The position numbers and the translations under genes are program-made. A stretch of 48,443 nt of DNA, from contig JAGBXR010000021.1 in NCBI GenBank assembly GCA_017629145.1, positions 1 to 48,443 on the forward strand, given 5' to 3'. How positions within the stretch are numbered: position 1 is the stretch's first letter; each line of letters begins with the position of its first letter. Origin of the DNA: Alistipes sp. (GTDB lineage Bacteria > Bacteroidota > Bacteroidia > Bacteroidales > Rikenellaceae). This document shows, in pieces, positions 35,613-44,807 of the stretch. The notes under the pieces were generated by a model. The model searched no databases. It was given only the letters and a program-made list of their open reading frames with translations, and was not told where the DNA came from.

Positions 35613-35620
35613 CAAAGATA
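35613..35620 (-). promoter_or_regulatory. Promoter -7 box of the DUF2007 gene
   Basis: The minus strand reads TATCTTTG, 18 bp upstream of the start codon. Confidence 0.55.
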
Positions 35621-35677
35621 CTAATTATTTTCGATAAAATGAAGTGCAGAGAGTGATTTTATCCCGAAAATAATCGC

Positions 35678-35685
35678 TATATTTG
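35678..35685 (+). promoter_or_regulatory. Promoter -7 box of dnaE
   Basis: TATATTTG lies 28 bp upstream of the dnaE ATG. I see no TTTG at the usual -33 spacing. Confidence 0.55.
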
Positions 35686-35713
35686 TACGCTAAAAAACTC
35701 TTAACGAAGAACT

Positions 35714-38700
35714 ATGTCATTACGACCATTTGTACACCTACACGTTCACAGCCAGTACTCGCTGTTGGATGGCCAGGCAAGCATTTCGAATCTTGTCGAC
35801 AAGGCCATTGCCGATGGTATGCCGGGTATTGCGCTCACTGATCACGGTAATATGTTTGGTGTCAAGGAGTTCTTCAACTACGTATCCAAGAAGAATAGTG
35901 AACGCCGAGGTAAACTCAAGGAGTTGCAGGGTTTAGTGCAGCGACTAGAAGAGGGCACAGCATCGGAGGCCGAGATGGGAGTTAATCCTTCGACAGCACT
36001 TGCCGATGCACGTGCAAAGCTCGATGCATTCCCCAAGAACGACTTCAAAGGCATCATCGGCTGCGAGGTATATGTAGCACGCCGTCGACTCCACAATAAG
36101 GAGGGAAAGGAGGATCAGAGTGGCTACCATCTCATTCTTCTCGCAAAGAATATCAAGGGTTACAAGAACCTTATCAAGATTGTATCGAAAGGATATACCG
36201 AGGGCTTCTATATGCGTCCTCGTACCGACCGCGTAGAGCTCGAGAAGTACCACGAGGGTCTAATCTGTTGCTCGGCGTGTATCGGTGGTGAGATTCCGCG
36301 ACTTATACGCGCTGGCAAATTCGAGGAGGCAGAGAGCGCAGTGCAATGGCACAAAGATATCTTTGGTGAGGATTACTATCTCGAGTTGCAGCTACACAAG
36401 GCAACTGTCGAGAATGCAAACCACGAGGCGTATCGCGAACAGCTTATCGTCAACGAAAAGCTTATCGAATATTCGCATAAGTTTGGCATTAAACTGGTAT
36501 GTACCAACGACGTGCACTTCGTAGATGAGGAGCACGCCGAGGCCCACGATCGTCTTATTTGTTTGGGTACGGGCAAGGATTTAGACGACCCACGCCGTAT
36601 GCTCTACTCAAAGCAGGAGTGGATGAAGACTACAGCCGAGATGAATGCCATCTTTGGCGATGTTCCCGAGTCGCTAGACAATACTATTGAGGTATGCAAC
36701 AAGGTCGAGACATACTCTATCGACCACTCCCCTATTATGCCAACCTTTGCTATTCCCGAAGAGTTTGGCACTGAGGAGGGCTATCGTCAGAAATATAGCG
36801 AGCAAGATATTTTCAACGAATTCACACGCGACGAAAACGGCAACGTGGTGATGTCGGAGGATGAAGCCAAGAAGAAGATTGACAAGCTTGGCGGATACGA
36901 CAAACTATACCGTATTAAGCTCGAGGCCGACTATCTTGCGAAACTCGCGATGGATGGCGCACACCAGCGCTATGGCGAGGTACTCGATGACGAGACCACC
37001 CAGCGACTGAAGTTCGAGTTGCACATTATGAAGACGATGGGTTTCCCAGGCTACTTCCTTATCGTGCAGGATTTCATCCGCGCAGCTCGCGAGGAACTCG
37101 ATGTGTCGGTAGGCCCTGGTCGTGGATCGGCCGCAGGATCGGCTGTGGCATATTGTTTGGGTATCACGCAGATTGACCCAATCAAGTACGACTTGCTGTT
37201 TGAGCGATTCCTTAACCCTGACCGTATTTCGCTGCCAGATATCGATATCGACTTCGATGATGATGGTCGTGGCCGAGTACTCAACTGGGTAACACAGAAG
37301 TACGGCAAGGAGAAGGTTGCTCATATTATTACATACGGCACTATGGCTACGAAGATGGCGCTCAAGGATGTTGCTCGAGTGCAGAAGTTGCCATTGGCCC
37401 AGGCTAACCAGTTGTGTAAGTGGGTACCTGATCGTATCACCGACCCCAACGACAAGGATAAGCAGCTAAAGATTAACCTGAAGAACGCCATTATGGCAGT
37501 TCCCGAATTGAAAGCTGCAGAGGAGTCCGAAGATCCTGTGATGCACGATACGATAAAGTATGCCAAGATGCTGGAGGGTAACGTGCGAGGTACTGGTGTG
37601 CACGCTTGCGGTACGATTATCTGTCGTGATGACATCACCGACTGGGTGCCTGTAAGTACGGCAGACGACAAGGAGACGGGCGAAAAGATGCTCGTCACAC
37701 AATACGAGGGATCAGTAATTGAGGATACAGGACTCATCAAGATGGACTTCCTCGGATTGAAGACCCTATCGATTATCAAGGATGCTGTGGAGACCGTAAA
37801 GCAGACCCACGGCGTGGAGATTGACATCGACAACATACCTATCGACGACGAGAAGACATACAAGTTGTACTGCGATGGTTTGACCATTGGTACATTCCAG
37901 TTTGAGTCGCCGGGTATGCAGAAATACTTAAGGGAGTTGCAGCCCTCGACATTCGAGGATCTGATTGCGATGAATGCACTCTATCGTCCAGGTCCTATGG
38001 ACTACATTCCCGACTTTATCGACCGTAAGCACGGACGTAAGCCAATCGTATATGATATCCCCATTATGGAGCGATATCTCAAGGATACGTATGGTATCAC
38101 GGTATACCAGGAGCAGGTGATGCTCTTGTCGCGACTATTGGGAAACTTCACACGAGGTGAGTCCGACACGTTGCGAAAAGCGATGGGTAAGAAGATTAAG
38201 TCGAAGCTGGACGAGCTGAAGCCAAAGTTTATCGCTGGCGGTAAGTCGAACAACCACGACGAGAAGACCCTCGAGAAGATTTGGGCAGACTGGGAGAAGT
38301 TTGCATCGTACGCCTTCAACAAGTCGCACGCTACGTGTTACTCTTGGGTGGCGTACCAGACTGCTTATATCAAGGCCCACTACCCATCCGAGTATATGGC
38401 GACAGTACTCAGCCGCAACCTTAATGATATCAAGCAGGTAACGACATATATGACCGAGTGTAAAAACCTCGGCATCGCGGTACTTGGCCCAGATATCAAC
38501 GAGTCTAAAGTCAAGTTCTCTACCAACCGCAAGGGAGATGTACGCTTTGGCTTGGCAGCAATCAAGGGTGTAGGTGAGGCAGCGTCAATCTCGATTATCG
38601 AGGAGCGCGACACAAACGGAGCCTATAAGTCGATATACGACTTTATGGAGCGCGTAAACTTCTCGGTTGTAAACCGTAAGTGTTTGGAGAGTATTGCTCT

Positions 38701-39553
38701 TGCCGGAGGTTTCGACTCACTTATCGACTTCAACCGTTCGCGTTTCTTTAGTCCCGATGCTACGGGCGCGATATTCCTCGAATCGTTGATACGCTATGGC
38801 CAGCGTGTGCAGCTCGAACAGCAGAATGCACAGCAGAGTCTCTTTGGCTCGGTATCTGGAGCTACCGACATTCAGCAGCCACGCGTACCTGTTGCCGAGG
38901 ACTGGAACAACCTTGTGCTTCTGAATAAGGAGAAGGAGATGATTGGTCTTTACCTTTCGGCACACCCTCTCGACCGCTTCGGTTTTGTGATGCGCAAGAT
39001 GTGTCAGGCGGAGCTCGGAGAGCTGAACGACCTTACGCCACTCAACGGTAAGGAGATCTCGGTGGCAGGTGTTGTCACAAGTGTAACACCACTTACAACC
39101 AAGGATGGTCGCCGTTATGGTCGCTTCGTATTGGAGGACTACAGCTCACAGCACGAGTTTACGCTATTTAGCAAAGACTACGAAAAGTATGGTCTCCTTA
39201 TTGAACAGGATAACTTCTTGTACATACGTGGTCGCGTACAGACTCGACCATACAAGGAACCTGCAGAATTGGAGTTTAAGATAACCTCGATTCAGCAACT
39301 CGCCGAGGTTGCCGAAAGCATCTCTTCGGTGCGCATTGACTTAAGTATCAGCGATGTATGTTCGACACTTACACAAATGCTCGTTGAGCAGGCAAGCAAG
39401 AATCAGGGTTCGACACAGCTGTTGTTCAACATATACGACCCAGCGGAGGATGTGCGCATTAAGCTCAGTTCGCGACGCTATCGTATAGCGCCAACAGTAG
39501 AGTTTATGGACTTTTTGGACGAGAACGAAATTAACTACACAATAAATATTTAA
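35714..39553 (+). CDS. dnaE: DNA polymerase III alpha subunit
   Basis: This 1279-residue replicative polymerase starts with a PHP domain (FVHLHVHSQYSLLDGQASIS, then IALTDHGNMFGVKEF). The C-family polymerase catalytic region shows VGPGRGSAAGSAVAYCLGI and the aspartates in PDIDIDFDDDGRG. Later parts include ALYRPGPMDYIPDFI, SHATCYSWVAYQTAYIKAHY, a helix-hairpin-helix (FGLAAIKGVGEAA) and an OB-fold (KEISVAGVVTSVTPLTTKDG). Length is in the DnaE1 range. No intein or split is seen. It is followed 23 bp later by trxA. Confidence 0.97.
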   Translation: MSLRPFVHLHVHSQYSLLDGQASISNLVDKAIADGMPGIALTDHGNMFGVKEFFNYVSKKNSERRGKLKELQGLVQRLEEGTASEAEMGVNPSTALADARAKLDAFPKNDFKGIIGCEVYVARRRLHNKEGKEDQSGYHLILLAKNIKGYKNLIKIVSKGYTEGFYMRPRTDRVELEKYHEGLICCSACIGGEIPRLIRAGKFEEAESAVQWHKDIFGEDYYLELQLHKATVENANHEAYREQLIVNEKLIEYSHKFGIKLVCTNDVHFVDEEHAEAHDRLICLGTGKDLDDPRRMLYSKQEWMKTTAEMNAIFGDVPESLDNTIEVCNKVETYSIDHSPIMPTFAIPEEFGTEEGYRQKYSEQDIFNEFTRDENGNVVMSEDEAKKKIDKLGGYDKLYRIKLEADYLAKLAMDGAHQRYGEVLDDETTQRLKFELHIMKTMGFPGYFLIVQDFIRAAREELDVSVGPGRGSAAGSAVAYCLGITQIDPIKYDLLFERFLNPDRISLPDIDIDFDDDGRGRVLNWVTQKYGKEKVAHIITYGTMATKMALKDVARVQKLPLAQANQLCKWVPDRITDPNDKDKQLKINLKNAIMAVPELKAAEESEDPVMHDTIKYAKMLEGNVRGTGVHACGTIICRDDITDWVPVSTADDKETGEKMLVTQYEGSVIEDTGLIKMDFLGLKTLSIIKDAVETVKQTHGVEIDIDNIPIDDEKTYKLYCDGLTIGTFQFESPGMQKYLRELQPSTFEDLIAMNALYRPGPMDYIPDFIDRKHGRKPIVYDIPIMERYLKDTYGITVYQEQVMLLSRLLGNFTRGESDTLRKAMGKKIKSKLDELKPKFIAGGKSNNHDEKTLEKIWADWEKFASYAFNKSHATCYSWVAYQTAYIKAHYPSEYMATVLSRNLNDIKQVTTYMTECKNLGIAVLGPDINESKVKFSTNRKGDVRFGLAAIKGVGEAASISIIEERDTNGAYKSIYDFMERVNFSVVNRKCLESIALAGGFDSLIDFNRSRFFSPDATGAIFLESLIRYGQRVQLEQQNAQQSLFGSVSGATDIQQPRVPVAEDWNNLVLLNKEKEMIGLYLSAHPLDRFGFVMRKMCQAELGELNDLTPLNGKEISVAGVVTSVTPLTTKDGRRYGRFVLEDYSSQHEFTLFSKDYEKYGLLIEQDNFLYIRGRVQTRPYKEPAELEFKITSIQQLAEVAESISSVRIDLSISDVCSTLTQMLVEQASKNQGSTQLLFNIYDPAEDVRIKLSSRRYRIAPTVEFMDFLDENEINYTINI

Positions 39554-39576
39554 TAACCTATTAAAATTTTTAGATT

Positions 39577-39891
39577 ATGGCACTTAAAATTAACAACGAG
39601 AACTACGATGAGGTAATGGGCAAGGGTATGCCTGTAGTTATTGACTTTTGGGCAACTTGGTGTGGCCCCTGCCGTATGGTAGCACCTATCATCGACGAGC
39701 TTTCAGAGGAGTATGCTGATAAGGTTCTTATCGGTAAGTGTGATGTAGAGGAGGGTGACGAGGTTGCTGCGAAGTATATGGTCCGCAACGTTCCTACTAT
39801 CATCTTCATCAAGGATGGTAAGCAGGTAGACAAGCACGTTGGTGCAGCTACCAAGGAGCAGCTCAAGGCGAAAATCGACGCTTTGCTCTAA
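39577..39891 (+). CDS. trxA: Thioredoxin
   Basis: This 104-residue protein has the active site [15 protein letters not shown], the cis-proline in [13 protein letters not shown], and full thioredoxin length. No signal peptide is present, so it is cytoplasmic; it reduces disulfides in ribonucleotide reductase, peroxidases and others. It lies 23 bp after dnaE and may be cotranscribed with it. Confidence 0.97.
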   Translation: MALKINNENYDEVMGKGMPVVIDFWATWCGPCRMVAPIIDELSEEYADKVLIGKCDVEEGDEVAAKYMVRNVPTIIFIKDGKQVDKHVGAATKEQLKAKIDALL

Positions 39892-39908
39892 TCCTTTAGT
39901 GCATTACG

Positions 39909-39943
39909 GAATGGGATTGTCTGTGGTACGGACAATCCCATTC
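39909..39943. terminator. Hairpin between trxA and the CDF transporter gene
   Basis: GAATGGGATTGTC pairs perfectly with GACAATCCCATTC (13 bp, 9-nt loop) between two convergent genes. No T run follows on either side, so it may be a weak terminator or a transcript-stabilising structure. Confidence 0.6.
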
Positions 39944-39964
39944 TGCATTGTTATAACTTACTTA

Positions 39965-40861
39965 TTACTTTTGAGGCTCCATATGTATGCCAATGTGGGT
40001 ACGTTGACCAAATTCACACTTTAGTGCAACCTCAATCATTTGTGTAATACGATGTGCCTCGTGAAGTGTTATTTGTCCGTTCATTCGAATGTGCACCTCG
40101 ATTGCAATTGAGTTCCCGATACGACGAGTACGGAGATTATGTGGAGCACTGACCTCGGGATAAGAGAGTATGATATCCAATATTCTCTCCTCGGTCTCCT
40201 GTGGCAGCGACTTTTCGAGCAGCTCATCGATACAGGGCTTAACAAGCATTATAGCGACCTTCACAATAAATATGCTGACAACAAGTGCGGCTATAAGATC
40301 CAATACGCGCCAACGAACACCCAAAAACATAGCGCCACTAATGCCCACTAAAGTGCCTATCGACGAAAACGCATCGCTTCGATGATGCCAAGCATTAGCG
40401 ATTACCGCGCTAGAGTTTAGCGCTCTTCCTTTGTGAATTGTGTATTGATATAGTCCCTCTTTGGCAATTATAGAGATTATTGCCGCGATTAACGCCAGCA
40501 TACTGGGAGCTTTAAGTTCTTGTCCTCGGCACACATCGATGATACCTCCTATGGAGTTAAGCATTATGCCAACACCCACGATAAACAGGATGGTTCCTAT
40601 AATAACTGTCGCAAGAGTTTCGAACTTCCCGTGTCCATAGTCGTGTCCCTCGTCTTGTGGCTTTGCCGAGATACGCACGAATATGATGACTATTATATCT
40701 GTCGCAAAATCTGATAGCGAATGCACTGCATCGGCAATCATCGCTGCACTATATCCTACAATACCTGCGATTAATTTCAATACGACAAGCACAAAATTTA
40801 CAAAGCTTCCCCACAGAGTAACTTTGTATATTTCGTCTTCTCGCATCGATTGCGACTTCAT
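39965..40861 (-). CDS. Cation diffusion facilitator (CDF) transporter
   Basis: This 298-residue protein has six membrane helices and the CDF metal-binding pairs: MIADAVHSLSDFATDIIV (His and Asp in helix 2) and NAWHHRSDAFSSIG (helix 5). The C-terminal cytoplasmic domain has HNLRTRRIGNSIAIEVHIRM. CDF proteins export Zn2+, Fe2+ or Mn2+ from the cytoplasm; the H-x3-D/H-x3-D set is compatible with zinc, but the metal is not proven. It starts 11 bp after the CPBP gene, probably in one operon. Confidence 0.93.
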   Translation of the reverse strand: MKSQSMREDEIYKVTLWGSFVNFVLVVLKLIAGIVGYSAAMIADAVHSLSDFATDIIVIIFVRISAKPQDEGHDYGHGKFETLATVIIGTILFIVGVGIMLNSIGGIIDVCRGQELKAPSMLALIAAIISIIAKEGLYQYTIHKGRALNSSAVIANAWHHRSDAFSSIGTLVGISGAMFLGVRWRVLDLIAALVVSIFIVKVAIMLVKPCIDELLEKSLPQETEERILDIILSYPEVSAPHNLRTRRIGNSIAIEVHIRMNGQITLHEAHRITQMIEVALKCEFGQRTHIGIHMEPQK

Positions 40862-40872
40862 AAATTACAGAT

Positions 40873-41712
40873 TTACTCATTAGCATCCGCCCCACCATTC
40901 TCTGCAACCTCCACCTCCTCGGCCGACAGATATGCAAGCAGGAACTTCTGCTTACGCAGACGACGGACAATCTTTATAGCAGCAAATAGCACACCAACAG
41001 CTGAAATAGCGTATAAAATGCCGTACAAATTGCTATTAGAGATAAAATCTGTCGCGGTGCGCTCCTGATACTTCATCATCAGCATCAAATAAGCCAGAGC
41101 ATTGTTTATCATATGCAGAATTATCGGAGAGAATATCGAGTGACGCTGAATGTAAAAATAGCTAAAAATCACACCCGAAAGTGCTGCCTCGACAACGACA
41201 ATAGGTTCGAGATGTACCACACCAAAACACAACGATGTGAATATCACCGACCAGAATGGAGTCATATCACGAAGCATCATATCGTAGAGCTTTGCACGGA
41301 ACAACAACTCCTCGAAGATGGGTGCAAGAAACACAACAGTAATAAGAGTCCAACCTCCACGTGGGAATACTCGCTGGTCGGCAGGGATAATCTCCTGAAG
41401 CGGCAAAAGCACTATCGCCAACATAAGCAGTATGATCACTCCCATAAGGATATATGTCGGAGAAAATCCCAATTTGGAGCACTCTATTTTTGCGGATTTA
41501 GTTCCACGCATTTTCGACCACAGCGAGACTAAAGCAAGCGAAAGGGACATCGCAGAGAGGTACGACAACATAAACAAAAAACTATTTGCCATAATATGTC
41601 CGACCTCAAAGCCAGATATCCACACAATGAGTTGCAGGGAGATAATCTGCGAGAAAGCGTAAATCAAAAGAAAGAGTAACAGCGTACCCAATATTTTCAT
41701 CGAACGAACCAT
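40873..41712 (-). CDS. CPBP family intramembrane metalloprotease
   Basis: This 279-residue membrane protein has the CAAX-protease/bacteriocin-processing motifs: FLAPIFEELLFRAKLYDMML (EE-x3-R), FGVVHLEPIVVVEAAL (F-x3-H) and ILHMINNALAYLM (H-x3-N). These residues form the metal site of Rce1-type proteases. Bacterial members have roles in bacteriocin self-immunity or protein processing. No bacteriocin precursor gene is visible near it, so no role is claimed. It is first in a leftward pair with the CDF gene and has its own promoter at 41787-41794. Confidence 0.9.
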   Translation of the reverse strand: MVRSMKILGTLLLFLLIYAFSQIISLQLIVWISGFEVGHIMANSFLFMLSYLSAMSLSLALVSLWSKMRGTKSAKIECSKLGFSPTYILMGVIILLMLAIVLLPLQEIIPADQRVFPRGGWTLITVVFLAPIFEELLFRAKLYDMMLRDMTPFWSVIFTSLCFGVVHLEPIVVVEAALSGVIFSYFYIQRHSIFSPIILHMINNALAYLMLMMKYQERTATDFISNSNLYGILYAISAVGVLFAAIKIVRRLRKQKFLLAYLSAEEVEVAENGGADANE

Positions 41713-41786
41713 AATCTTACACTATCTTAACACTTTGCGTAGACACGTCAATACCACACTGCCATACGCCACCAATAAAAATCAAA

Positions 41787-41794
41787 CAAAGATA
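41787..41794 (-). promoter_or_regulatory. Promoter -7 box of the CPBP/CDF operon
   Basis: The minus strand reads TATCTTTG, 75 bp upstream of the CPBP start. It faces away from the parA promoter. Confidence 0.6.
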
Positions 41795-41837
41795 GATAAT
41801 TTTAGACTTAAACGCTACTTTATACGATAAAATTTAC

Positions 41838-41845
41838 TATTTTTG
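41838..41845 (+). promoter_or_regulatory. Promoter -7 box of the parA-parB group
   Basis: TATTTTTG lies 39 bp before the parA ATG. No good -33 element is visible. Confidence 0.55.
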
Positions 41846-41883
41846 CACGTATTATTTTTAAGTATCTATAAAACCGAACAGGG

Positions 41884-42666
41884 ATGGCAAAAGTTGTAGC
41901 ATTAGCAAATCAAAAAGGAGGCGTAGGCAAGACTACCACAGCGATAAATCTCGCAGCATCTGTAGCTCTATTAGGCAAGAAGGTGTTGCTTATCGACGCC
42001 GATCCTCAGGCAAATGCCACCTCGGGTTTAGGTTTTGACATAAACCTCGATGGTATCTACGAGTGTATCGTAGGTGAGCGCAATGCAGCAGATGTCATCC
42101 TACACAGCGATGATATCAAAAAGTTGTGGTTATTGCCATCATCAATCAACCTTGTAGCGGCCGACACCGAGTTGTCGACAATGGAGAATGCCCACCACAT
42201 CATCAAGGGTATTGTCGATTCGGTACGCGATAAATACGACTACATCTTTATTGACTGCTCGCCATCGCTCGGTTTTACCACCGTAAACATCCTCACAGCT
42301 GCCGACTCAGTACTTGTTCCTGTGCAGTGTGAGTATTTGGCATTGGAGGGTTTAAGTAAGTTGCTCAATACAATAAAGATGGTAAAATCGCGACTTAATC
42401 CCGACTTGCAGATTGAGGGTTTCGTCCTCACAATGTATATGCGCAACAAGCTCAACAATCAGGTAGTAAGCGAGGTGCGCACACACTTTGGCGAGCTGGC
42501 ATACGAGACGATTATACAGCGCAACATCCGCCTTGGCGAGGCTCCATCACACGGCAAGCCTATTATGCTGTATGATGCAGCAGCTTCGGGTGCAGCAAAC
42601 TACCTCAGCCTTGCTCGCGAATTTTTGAAACGCAATCGCAAAAACGACAAGAATAAAACGGAATAA
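41884..42666 (+). CDS. parA: Chromosome-partitioning ATPase ParA (Soj)
   Basis: This 260-residue deviant Walker A ATPase has [16 protein letters not shown] (KGGVGKT), [17 protein letters not shown], and Walker [13 protein letters not shown] with [15 protein letters not shown]. It drives chromosome origin segregation with ParB. It has no N-terminal HTH, so it is the chromosomal (Soj-type) form. parB follows 5 bp later. I found no inverted repeat resembling the consensus parS (TGTTTCACGTGAAACA) in the window. Confidence 0.96.
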   Translation: MAKVVALANQKGGVGKTTTAINLAASVALLGKKVLLIDADPQANATSGLGFDINLDGIYECIVGERNAADVILHSDDIKKLWLLPSSINLVAADTELSTMENAHHIIKGIVDSVRDKYDYIFIDCSPSLGFTTVNILTAADSVLVPVQCEYLALEGLSKLLNTIKMVKSRLNPDLQIEGFVLTMYMRNKLNNQVVSEVRTHFGELAYETIIQRNIRLGEAPSHGKPIMLYDAAASGAANYLSLAREFLKRNRKNDKNKTE

Positions 42667-42671
42667 AATAT

Positions 42672-43547
42672 ATGACAGCACAAAAGAAGAGAGGTTTGGG
42701 ACGTGGTCTGGACGCCATATTTGGCGCTACAGCGCCCGAGCTCCAGGCACAGCCAATGGCAGAGATGGCCGAGGTTGCTATTGATGAGATAGAGCCTAAT
42801 CCACTACAGCCACGTCAGGATTTCGACGAGGAGGCACTCGCCGAACTCTCTGCATCTATTGCACAGTTGGGCGTAATTCAGCCTATTACACTCAAGCGTA
42901 CAGGAGATAATCGCTATATCATCATCAGTGGCGAGCGTCGTTGGCGTGCATCGAAGATGGCAGGGCTCGACAAGCTCCCAGCCTACATTCGCGAGGTTGA
43001 GGATGAAGATCTTCACGCAATGGCTCTCGTCGAGAACATCCAGCGTCAGGATCTCAACGCCATCGAGATTGCCCTCGGTATGCAGCGTCTCATCGACGAG
43101 TGTGGACTCACTCAAGAAGCAATGGCCGAGAAGGTTGGCAAGAAACGCTCTACGGTATCAAACTATATGCGTCTTCTGGCTCTACCATCAGAGGTACAGC
43201 TTGCGCTCAAAGAGGGTGTTATCACAATGGGGCACGCCAAGGCAATTGCAGGTCTGGACCAGGAGCTACAGATTACAGCTCTCAAAAAGTGTGTACGCAA
43301 GGGTATGTCGGTACGTCAAGCCGAGCAGCTGGCACGCAAGCTCATTACGCAGAAAATAGCGTCGAGTGTAACAGAGGAGGAGTATCCCGAAAGTTACTCT
43401 CGTCTCATTGAGGAGTTAGAGCGTTTGTTCACATCAAATTTCTCAGTTAAGCGCACACAGTCGGGTGGCAGCCGCATTGTAATCGAGTGTGGCGACGATA
43501 ACGAACTCGATGCGCTCATCTCTCGTCTCAGCAGTTTAAAGTTGTAA
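42672..43547 (+). CDS. parB: Chromosome-partitioning protein ParB
   Basis: This 291-residue protein has the ParB N-terminal nuclease-like/CTPase fold (IEPNPLQPRQDFDEEALAEL, then IQPITLKRTGDNRY, SGERRWRASKMAG), the VENIQRQDLNAIEIA box, the HTH (LTQEAMAEKVGKKRSTVSNY) and a C-terminal dimerisation domain. ParB loads on parS as a CTP-dependent clamp and stimulates ParA. It is in an operon with parA and the DUF5683 gene. Confidence 0.96.
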   Translation: MTAQKKRGLGRGLDAIFGATAPELQAQPMAEMAEVAIDEIEPNPLQPRQDFDEEALAELSASIAQLGVIQPITLKRTGDNRYIIISGERRWRASKMAGLDKLPAYIREVEDEDLHAMALVENIQRQDLNAIEIALGMQRLIDECGLTQEAMAEKVGKKRSTVSNYMRLLALPSEVQLALKEGVITMGHAKAIAGLDQELQITALKKCVRKGMSVRQAEQLARKLITQKIASSVTEEEYPESYSRLIEELERLFTSNFSVKRTQSGGSRIVIECGDDNELDALISRLSSLKL

Positions 43548-43580
43548 AATAAATTTGGATATTGCTCGTTGCATATAGTA

Positions 43581-44798
43581 ATGGTATTTTGGAAGTTCAT
43601 ACGCAGCATCGTTTTGGTGGTTGTCTTTGCGACAATCGCCTTGGGCGTATCTGCCCAGGAGTACAATCGCGAGAGGCTGCGCGGTAACGTGCGCACCGTT
43701 AATCAGGGTGCTCTTGTACCTATCGACTCAACAGCGCTACTTCGTGCAAAAGCCGAGGCTGCAGCACGAAGAGACTCGATGTACTTCCACTATCTTGACT
43801 CCATTGCCGGCGGACAACTTCGCAACTTCGACAACCTCAGCCAGACATCGCGCGACTCGATCCGCAAGGTTGTCGCAGAACGCGTACACCGCGATTCGGT
43901 AATCGTCAGCCGAGGCGATAGCATTGCACCAGATGGTCGTCGCATCCGTCTTAATAAGAGAGGTGAGGTACGCCAGCCTTTTATCAGCGACTCAATGGGG
44001 CTATCGAAGGTATGCTGGCTCTCGTTACCATTACCTGGCTTTGGACAGATATACAACAAGCAGTACTGGAAACTGGCCATACTATACCCCGTTGTTGGCG
44101 CGTCGGTAACGATGTTTGTACACGAAAACAAGCAGTATAAACCATTGAAGGCCGAATACGACCAGTATCTTATCGACCACGGCTATATGCGTACGCCCGA
44201 GCTCGATGAGATACAAACGAAGATGATACGTCACAATACTATGCAGCAGATATATGCAGGTTTGGCTATTGCTACGTATCTCTATTTCATTGGTGACGCT
44301 GCAGTCAACTACTCAACAAACGAGGTATCGCAAGTAAAGAAGGCGACTACCCTATCAACTATCTGCCCGGGTGCCGGCCAGATATACAACAAGAGTTACT
44401 GGCGTGTACCTATTATCGTCGGTGGTCTTGCCTCGACAATATACACAATCGACTGGAACAACCGAGGTTATCAGCGTTTCAAGACGGCATATAATCTCCG
44501 TGTCGACTACGACAATAATCCCGACAAATATCCTAATGGCTCGGCAGATGAGTTCCGAGGCAACTATACAGCAACCTTCCTCAAGAATCTAAAGGATAGT
44601 TATCGCCGTAATCGTGACCTCTGCATTCTGCTTACAGCAGGTATCTATCTGCTTAACATTCTTGATGCCCACGTCGATGCCCATCTTCAGGATTACGACA
44701 TTTCGGATGATCTAACGATGAATATGGAGCCATATTTCGACGTCACACCTGTTGGCTCGAAACCTACAATGGGCTTAAGTCTGAACTTCAAATTTTAA
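43581..44798 (+). CDS. DUF5683 domain protein
   Basis: This protein has about 405 residues from the ATG at 43581; a TTG start 12 bp earlier is less likely. A signal peptide ends GVSAQ. A charged N-terminal part is followed by the DUF5683 region, which has a twofold repeat: WLSLPLPGFGQIYNKQYWKL and STICPGAGQIYNKSYWRVPI, each leading into a hydrophobic helix pair. It ends in VGSKPTMGLSLNFKF, like a beta strand. This protein accompanies parAB and a lytic transglycosylase in many Bacteroidota, so an envelope role linked to division is inferred. Confidence 0.85.
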   Translation: MVFWKFIRSIVLVVVFATIALGVSAQEYNRERLRGNVRTVNQGALVPIDSTALLRAKAEAAARRDSMYFHYLDSIAGGQLRNFDNLSQTSRDSIRKVVAERVHRDSVIVSRGDSIAPDGRRIRLNKRGEVRQPFISDSMGLSKVCWLSLPLPGFGQIYNKQYWKLAILYPVVGASVTMFVHENKQYKPLKAEYDQYLIDHGYMRTPELDEIQTKMIRHNTMQQIYAGLAIATYLYFIGDAAVNYSTNEVSQVKKATTLSTICPGAGQIYNKSYWRVPIIVGGLASTIYTIDWNNRGYQRFKTAYNLRVDYDNNPDKYPNGSADEFRGNYTATFLKNLKDSYRRNRDLCILLTAGIYLLNILDAHVDAHLQDYDISDDLTMNMEPYFDVTPVGSKPTMGLSLNFKF

Positions 44799-44807
44799 TA
44801 TTATCGG

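Noticed and set aside
37321-37887. 188-codon open frame antisense to dnaE
   Set aside because: It is inside the polymerase coding sequence with no promoter or protein features of its own.
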